A DNA stretch of 10,574 nucleotides. Source: an uncultured Mesorhizobium sp. (GTDB taxonomy: Bacteria; Pseudomonadota; Alphaproteobacteria; Rhizobiales; Rhizobiaceae). A model generated the notes under the pieces. The model ran no database searches. It saw only the letters and a list, made by a program, of their open reading frames with translations, and was not told the DNA's origin. The stretch lies in contig CATMOC010000083.1 in assembly GCA_950071955.1 (NCBI GenBank), forward strand, positions 1 to 10,574. Reading direction: 5' to 3'. The position numbers and the translations under genes are program-made. Below are positions 6,661 to 10,574 of this stretch, one piece after another (within the stretch, counting starts at the first letter, position 1; each line of letters opens with the position of its first letter).

Positions 6661-6689
6661 GCAGCACAATCGTTGCTGCACTGCACAAT
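6661..6689. promoter_or_regulatory. TGC-rich palindromes upstream of the esterase: candidate operator
   Basis: TTGCTGCACTGCACAA (6673-6688) is an imperfect palindrome, and GCAGCA-N7-TGCTGC (6661-6679) is an overlapping perfect inverted repeat. GCACAAT occurs twice, 19 bases apart (6664-6670 and 6683-6689). The cluster is 57-85 bases upstream of the esterase start. TGC-rich palindromes are the type of site described for PhaR, the repressor of PHB-granule genes in alphaproteobacteria such as Paracoccus. Given the downstream PHB-depolymerase-type gene, PhaR control is a reasonable guess, not shown. Confidence 0.4.
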
Positions 6690-6787
6690 AGAGGGTCGGG
6701 ATGAGGGGTGGAAGCGAAAATCCGGGGCGTCGTTGGGATCGGCTGCTAGGCGCGGCGCTTTCTGCGGCGGCGCCGAACCCTCACCCT

Positions 6788-6939
6788 CGTCATTCCGGAA
6801 CGGCTGCCAAGCGCAGCGCCGGCTGCCGTATCCGGAACCCATTCCGTGATCTACCCGGACTGGCAGGCGCTTCACCCGGCGAGGTCACGGAATGGATCCC
6901 GGCTCTCCCTCCGCTGCGCTCCGGTCGGCCGGGATGACG
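6788..6939. repeat. Nested palindromic intergenic repeat
   Basis: Outer arms CGTCATTCCGG (6788-6798) and CCGGGATGACG (6929-6939) are inverted with one mismatch. Inside them are a second pair of 19-nt arms, 6832-6850 and 6884-6902, matching at 16 of 19 positions around CCATTCCGTGA / TCACGGAATGG. The segment between (6903-6928) reads CTCTCCCTCCGCTGCGCTCCGG, a phrase I associate with dispersed repeats in rhizobial intergenic DNA. The 152-base unit could fold into a branched structure; it has no transposase and is probably a non-autonomous repeat family. Confidence 0.6.
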
Positions 6940-7130
6940 CTGCGGATGGGGATGCAACATCCGCAAAAGGCGTTTCGGGACACCACCGGGCCTCGCTGTG
7001 CCGTCTTCGGGAGCCGGAGCTGGCGGAGCCGAGGCTCTGCGCGCCATTCTGCCCCCGAACCCATTGCTGCCGCTGGTCGCTGTCGGGTAGTCTACAGATC
7101 GACGCTCGCGGTCTCGGGCTGGAGGCACAC

Positions 7131-7532
7131 ATGAGCTTTGAACTCCATGCGCTGCTGGGGGCAGTTGTCCTCGGGCTGGTGCATCTCTCAGCAGCTTCTT
7201 TTTCATTCAAAGCTCAAGTAGGCAACAAGTACACAGTCGGTCCCCGGGACGAAGGGCTTCAACCAACCGGAATTTCGGCCCGATTGTATCGAGCCAACGC
7301 AAATTTTCTTGAGACTTTTCCGTATTTTGCCGTCTGCGTCCTCGTGGTCCAGACGACTGGTTCCGAGGGCACTCTGAGTCAGATCGGAAGCGCACTTTAT
7401 CTAGCGGGCCGCATCATGTTTCTACCGCTGTACGCAGCCGGACTTCCTTGGGTCAGGACGTTGAGTTGGAACGCCGCCACGTTGGGATTGGTGCTCGTCG
7501 GCGTGCAGTACGTCGTATCGGAATCGAGTTGA
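7131..7532 (+). CDS. MAPEG family membrane protein
   Basis: 133-aa integral membrane protein of the MAPEG superfamily (membrane-associated proteins in eicosanoid and glutathione metabolism). Four hydrophobic segments are visible: ELHALLGAVVLGLVHLSAAS (3-22), ETFPYFAVCVLVVQTTG (about 61-77), IGSALYLAGRIMFLPLYAAG (about 84-103) and WNAATLGLVLVGVQYVV (about 113-129). The central LYRANANFLETFPYF matches the family's 'R...N..E..p.f' motif. Bacterial members are mostly of unknown function; some act as glutathione transferases or peroxidases. GGAGG (7121-7125) lies 5 bases before ATG 7131; the same frame extends left to 6846 but through repeat DNA without a start signal. Codon use (AAT, TTT, CTT, ACT, TAT) is more AT-rich at third positions than in neighbours, hinting at acquisition from another genome. 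Confidence 0.88.
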   Translation: MSFELHALLGAVVLGLVHLSAASFSFKAQVGNKYTVGPRDEGLQPTGISARLYRANANFLETFPYFAVCVLVVQTTGSEGTLSQIGSALYLAGRIMFLPLYAAGLPWVRTLSWNAATLGLVLVGVQYVVSESS

Positions 7533-7751
7533 TCCTGCATGACGGCTGCCCACTCCGCCCAGTCGTTGCCAACCCATGCGCTTACCGCCTGCCGGGCACA
7601 CTCCGTGGACAGATACTCCCCCCGCAACGAAGCCCGAATCGCCAACACCCGGATTTCCCCTGCCTTTCCCACCCGGCCACCCCCCGCGTTCTCTTTCTCA
7701 TCCACGTCCCGCCTTCCCGCCCCACAATACCCCGGTCAAGGAGGGCCGGAG

Positions 7752-8159
7752 ATGCACCGCAGGGCACTGGAGGATCAGACGCAGAGGCGCATCGTCGCGT
7801 TGCTCGTCTCGTTCGCCGTGCTGGCCGAGCGCGCCGCCGGGCGGTCCTTTCCCGTCCGCTGGTTCGTGCTCGTCCTGCTGCGCCATGCCCAGACCGTGGC
7901 GCTGGCCTATGTCGCCGAGGTCATGCAGGCGACGTTCATCGAAGTCGAGGAACGGCCGGTGGCCGGCTTCACGCCCGCCGATGCCATGCTGCTTTGCCTG
8001 CGCTTCCGCGCGCTCGCGGCGGTGCTCGGCGCCCTGCTGGGGCCGGAAGCAAGGCCGGACGAGGACGGCGCCCGCATCGTCGGCGCGGACCGTCGCGCCG
8101 CGACATGCGTTTGCCTGCTCCTCTTCGTGCCCGGCAAGGCCGCGCTCCGGCCCCCCTGA
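7752..8159 (+). CDS. Hypothetical protein, conserved-looking, possible membrane-associated helices
   Basis: 135-aa protein I cannot name. It begins MHRRALEDQTQRRIVALLVSF and contains two hydrophobic or amphipathic stretches, RIVALLVSFAVLAERAA (13-29) and FPVRWFVLVLLRHAQTVALA (33-52), then an Asp/Glu-containing middle and a Leu/Ala helix (MLLCLRFRALAAVLGALLG, about 77-95). The N-terminal sentence (ALEDQ..RRIVALLVSFAVLAERAAGRSFPVR) is familiar from uncharacterised proteins of Mesorhizobium-like bacteria, which is why I keep it. AAGGAGG (7738-7744) sits 7 bases before ATG 7752; the frame extends upstream to 7539 in low-complexity Pro/Thr-rich sequence and is not used. It stands alone between MAPEG and the ligase operon. 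Confidence 0.68.
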   Translation: MHRRALEDQTQRRIVALLVSFAVLAERAAGRSFPVRWFVLVLLRHAQTVALAYVAEVMQATFIEVEERPVAGFTPADAMLLCLRFRALAAVLGALLGPEARPDEDGARIVGADRRAATCVCLLLFVPGKAALRPP

Positions 8160-8295
8160 CACGCCCTAACCCGGCGATCCGCCGCCACGCTCGCATCGCA
8201 ATCCCAATTCGCCGGACGGCTCCGCCGCGCCGGGCGGCCGTGCTGGTTCTGGCCGCGCGGCGCCGCTCCGTGATGCCTTGATCTCGGTCCCCCAT

Positions 8296-8312
8296 TGTTA
8301 TACCAGATAACA
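8296..8312. promoter_or_regulatory. AT-rich palindrome upstream of the ligase operon: candidate operator
   Basis: TGTTAT (8296-8301) and ATAACA (8307-8312) are perfect inverted 6-bp arms around ACCAG, 20 bases before the ligase ATG. AT-rich DNA (8294-8318) is conspicuous in otherwise GC-rich sequence. Catabolic acyl-CoA ligase operons are commonly controlled by MarR, GntR or TetR repressors binding such palindromes. The regulator is not in the window. Confidence 0.45.
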
Positions 8313-8332
8313 TTATCTTCGGGGAGGAAGCG

Positions 8333-10192
8333 ATGCCGGTTGTGACCGCGCCTGGAATGCGGCCCGTGCGCATGGGCGAGAATTCCGTCGAGACGACCAG
8401 GGGGGCGGACGGCGTCCTCTACGTGAAGTCGCGCTTTCCGCTCGGCGGCCATGCCCGCTCCATGACCGACAGTCTTCGCCGGTGGGCGAAGGAAGCGCCG
8501 GACCGCGTCTTTCTCGCCGACCGCGGCCCGGACGGCGCCTGGCGCAAGGTCACCTATGCGCAGGCGCTGGAAAAGGCCCGCTCGATCGCGCAATTCATTC
8601 TCGACCGCGGCCTCTCGGCCGAGCGCCCGATCGTGGTGCTCTCCGGCAATTCGGTGGAGCACGGGCTGATCGCGCTCGGCGCCATGATGGCGGGCGTGCC
8701 CTTCGCGCCGGTTTCCCCGGCCTATTCGCTGGTCTCCAAGGACCACGAGAAGCTGAAGCATATCTTCTCGCTGCTCACGCCGGGGCTGGTCTTCGCCGCC
8801 GATGGAAAACCCTTCGAGCCGGCGCTGAAATCGGTCATGACGCCCGATATCGGGCTCGTCGTGGCGCGCAACCCCGCAGCGGGGTTCGCCTCCGAGACCT
8901 TCGACGACATGCTGGCGACCGTTCCGACGGAAGCCGTGGAGAAGGCGGACGCCGCGGTCGATCCCGATGCGCCGGCAAAGTTCCTCTTCACGTCGGGCTC
9001 GACGGGAATGCCCAAGGCGGTCATCAACACGCAGCGCATGATGACCTGCAACCAGGTGATGATCTCGACCGCCATGGAGTTCCTGAAGGAGGAGCCGCCG
9101 GTTCTGGTCGACTGGCTGCCGTGGAACCACACGGCCGGCGGCAACCACAATTTCGGCATCGCGCTCACCAATGGCGGCACGCTGTGGATCGACGACGGCG
9201 CGCCGACGCCGGCCGGCATCGACAAGACGGTCCGCAACCTTACAGAGATCGCGCCGACGCTCTATTTCAACGTGCCCAAGGGCTACGAGATGCTCTGCGA
9301 GCATCTGTCGAGGAACGAGGCGCTGCGGAAACGCTTCTTCAGCCGCGTGCAGATCCTGCAATATGCCGGCGCCAGCCTGTCCAAGCATGTGTGGGACACG
9401 CTGGAACGGCTCGCCACCGAGACGGTCGGCGAGAAGATCATGATCATCACAGGCTACGGCTCCACCGAGACGGCGCCCTTCGCCTTCACCACCACCTGGC
9501 CGGTCGGCCAGCCGGGTGAGGTCGGCCTGCCGTCGCCCGACATCGAGGTCAAGCTGGTCGAAAACATTGGCAAGCTGGAACTGCGCCTCAAGGGGCCGAA
9601 CATCACGCCGGGCTACTGGCGCCAGCCGGACAAGACGGCCGAGTGCTTCGACGAGGAAGGGTTCTACAAGATCGGCGACGCGCTGAAGTTCGTCGATCCG
9701 GACGACGTCTCGAAAGGCTTCATCTTCGACGGCCGCGTCACCGAGGATTTCAAGCTGTCGACCGGCACCTGGGTCAACATGGCGGGCGTGAGAACCGGCC
9801 TAATCGCGGCCTTCGCGCCCTATGTCCGCGACGCGGTGCTGACCGGGCTCGACCGCAACCACATCGGCGCGCTGCTCTTCCTCGATCTCGACGCCGCCCG
9901 CCGCATCGCGCCGGAACTCGCGGTCGCCGACGAGGAGCATTTCGCCGTCCATCCGGCCGTGCGGCTGATCTTCCAGGAACGGCTGGACGAACTGGCGAAG
10001 AAATCCACCGGCAGCTCCAATCTGGTGGCGCGCGCCATCATCTGCGACCGGCCGCCGGCGATCGACGCGCACGAGATCACCGACAAGGGCTCGATCAACC
10101 AGCGCGCCGTCATGGCCGCCCGGCCCGGGCTCGTGGAGGACCTCTACACGGACCCGCCGCCGCCGCACGTGCTCGTCGCGAAAAAGGGCTGA
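8333..10192 (+). CDS. Feruloyl-CoA-synthase-like aryl/acyl-CoA ligase (AMP-forming)
   Basis: 619-aa ANL-superfamily ligase forming an acyl-CoA from a carboxylic acid, ATP and CoA. Core motifs: P-loop FTSGSTGMPK (219-228), WLPWNHTAGG (261-270), A5 GYGSTETAPF (374-383), A7 GFYKIGD (443-449), A8 hinge FDGRVTEDFKLSTGTWVN (465-482) and the C-terminal ITDKGSINQR with Lys585, the residue expected to activate in the adenylation step. The VTEDFKLSTGTWVN hinge, length and overall sequence are those of the feruloyl-CoA synthase branch. The adjacent 4-hydroxybenzoyl-CoA-thioesterase-like gene, 3 bases after the stop, supports an aromatic acid. Ferulate itself is not proved: related ligases act on other aromatic acids, and no enoyl-CoA hydratase/aldolase or vanillin dehydrogenase is in view. 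GGGGAGG (8321-8327) lies 5 bases before ATG 8333. Confidence 0.88.
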   Translation: MPVVTAPGMRPVRMGENSVETTRGADGVLYVKSRFPLGGHARSMTDSLRRWAKEAPDRVFLADRGPDGAWRKVTYAQALEKARSIAQFILDRGLSAERPIVVLSGNSVEHGLIALGAMMAGVPFAPVSPAYSLVSKDHEKLKHIFSLLTPGLVFAADGKPFEPALKSVMTPDIGLVVARNPAAGFASETFDDMLATVPTEAVEKADAAVDPDAPAKFLFTSGSTGMPKAVINTQRMMTCNQVMISTAMEFLKEEPPVLVDWLPWNHTAGGNHNFGIALTNGGTLWIDDGAPTPAGIDKTVRNLTEIAPTLYFNVPKGYEMLCEHLSRNEALRKRFFSRVQILQYAGASLSKHVWDTLERLATETVGEKIMIITGYGSTETAPFAFTTTWPVGQPGEVGLPSPDIEVKLVENIGKLELRLKGPNITPGYWRQPDKTAECFDEEGFYKIGDALKFVDPDDVSKGFIFDGRVTEDFKLSTGTWVNMAGVRTGLIAAFAPYVRDAVLTGLDRNHIGALLFLDLDAARRIAPELAVADEEHFAVHPAVRLIFQERLDELAKKSTGSSNLVARAIICDRPPAIDAHEITDKGSINQRAVMAARPGLVEDLYTDPPPPHVLVAKKG

Positions 10193-10195
10193 GCC

Positions 10196-10462
10196 ATGCT
10201 CGTGTCGCGCCGCGAGGTCGAGATCGAATGGGGCGACTGCGATCCCGCGGGCATCGTCTTCTATCCGCGCTACTTCGCCATGTTCGACGCCTCCACCGCG
10301 CTTCTTTTCGAACGGGCGACGGGCATGAAGAAGATCGCCTGGACGAAGAAGTTCGGCATCGTCGGCATCCCGATGGTCGACACGCGCGCGAAGTTCATCG
10401 TCCCGTCGCGCTACGGCGATCTGATCGCCATCGAAACCAAAATGACACGGTTCGTCGTCTGA
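10196..10462 (+). pseudogene. 4-hydroxybenzoyl-CoA thioesterase-like hotdog protein, 3' end lost
   Basis: N-terminal 88 residues of a hotdog-fold acyl-CoA thioesterase. WGDCDPAGIVFYPRYFAMFD (12-31) is the 4-HBA-CoA thioesterase signature, with Asp16 equivalent to catalytic Asp17 of the Pseudomonas CBS3 enzyme. FGIVGIPMVDTRAKFIVPSRYGD and IAIETKMTRF also align with it. Homologues are about 140 residues long and continue past this point; here the frame reads VV and stops at TGA 10460-10462, exactly where an unrelated inverted repeat starts (10456). The ATG is 3 bases after the ligase stop, so the two are one operon. The loss may be a real insertion or a chimeric contig end; adapter sequence about 100 bases on favours the latter or at least makes the end untrustworthy. 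Confidence 0.75.
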
Positions 10463-10526
10463 ATCCGTGGTATTCCACCAACAAAAAATGATACCATGGC
10501 ATCCCACGATCCGACGGATTCAGACG
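10456..10526. repeat. Inverted repeat at the point where the thioesterase frame breaks
   Basis: CGTCTGAATCCGT (10456-10468) and ACGGATTCAGACG (10514-10526) are perfect 13-bp inverted arms. Between them TGGTAT (10468-10473) and ATACCA (10491-10496) form an inner pair. The enclosed sequence contains an A6 run and is more AT-rich than the gene before it. It could be the end of a mobile element, a small MITE-like element, or a foldback/chimera artefact of library preparation. Confidence 0.6.
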
Positions 10527-10558
10527 GGAAACCGCATCCTACCTGCTTTGACAACGAT

Positions 10559-10574
10559 AGATCGGAAGAGCGTC
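10559..10574 (+). other. Illumina TruSeq adapter remnant (sequencing artefact)
   Basis: AGATCGGAAGAGCGTC is identical to the first 16 bases of the standard Illumina TruSeq adapter as read through a short insert (AGATCGGAAGAGCGTCGTG...). It occupies the very end of the sequence. It is not biological DNA of this organism and shows that 10574 is an untrimmed contig end. Confidence 0.93.

Larger units (their letters stand above)
6605..7130. other. 526-base intergenic region without a convincing gene
   Basis: Open frames here on both strands lack ribosome-binding sites and recognisable products. The region contains TGC-rich inverted repeats next to the esterase start (6661-6689), a nested palindromic repeat (6788-6939), and a GC-rich stretch (about 6960-7115) in which I see nothing definite. 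The promoter of the downstream MAPEG gene must lie near its right end, but I cannot pick -35/-10 boxes with confidence. Confidence 0.6.

Noticed and set aside
6846..7130. Leftward extension of the MAPEG frame
   Set aside because: It runs through the palindromic repeat with no start signal. The MAPEG family start and GGAGG site are at 7131.
6605..7130. tRNA or other structured RNA gene in the gap
   Set aside because: I found no acceptor stem with a T-loop GTTCGAATC-like sequence or any CCA-flanked cloverleaf; the visible stems belong to the repeat element.
7397..7705. Minus-strand open frame between MAPEG and the hypothetical gene, possibly a gene remnant
   Set aside because: About 170 bases of it read plausibly (e.g. 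GNDWAEWAAVMQDQ), but it overlaps the 3' part of the well-supported MAPEG gene, and I recognise no family.

Overview
The window looks like chromosomal DNA of a GC-rich alphaproteobacterium, most likely Hyphomicrobiales (the Mesorhizobium/Phyllobacteriaceae side). Reasons are strong G/C preference at third codon positions, protein families of a rhizobial kind (AtuD-like acyl-CoA dehydrogenase, clade-2 catalase, short PHB-depolymerase-type esterase, feruloyl-CoA-synthase-type ligase), and palindromic intergenic repeats of the sort scattered through such genomes. Genus is inference. The right end is a contig end: the last 16 bases match the Illumina TruSeq adapter.

Layout, left to right. A GNAT acetyltransferase (+), cut off at its 5' end by the window, ends at a strong intrinsic terminator (534-590). 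Two minus-strand genes follow: a NADAR-family N-glycosidase-like protein (597-1148) and a small SCP2 sterol-carrier-domain protein (1266-1547). The SCP2 gene is divergent from an AtuD-like acyl-CoA dehydrogenase (1793-2965, +). The space between them holds a 16-bp palindrome embedded in a good sigma70-like promoter. A REPIN-like inverted repeat (2986-3162) separates the dehydrogenase from a large-subunit catalase, katE (3265-5376, +). A shared hairpin terminator (5397-5427) separates katE from the convergent PHB-depolymerase-family esterase (5459-6604, -).

Between the esterase and the next gene lie 526 bases with no convincing gene, containing TGC-rich palindromes near the esterase start and a nested palindromic repeat (6788-6939). 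Then come a MAPEG-family membrane protein (7131-7532, +, compositionally unlike its neighbours), a conserved-looking small protein of unknown function (7752-8159, +), and an apparent operon of a feruloyl-CoA-synthase-like ligase (8333-10192, +) and a 4-hydroxybenzoyl-CoA-thioesterase-like hotdog protein (10196-10462, +). The thioesterase frame breaks where an inverted repeat begins at 10456, shortly before the adapter.

Functionally, the window combines acyl-CoA chemistry (acyl-CoA dehydrogenase plus SCP2; aryl-CoA ligase plus thioesterase), carbon-storage or ester hydrolysis, and stress protection (catalase, MAPEG, possibly NADAR). I see no phage, CRISPR, toxin-antitoxin pair, tRNA or rRNA, and no convincing undescribed multi-gene system. 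The most useful observations are regulatory palindromes, two intergenic repeat elements, and the artefact-bearing right end.
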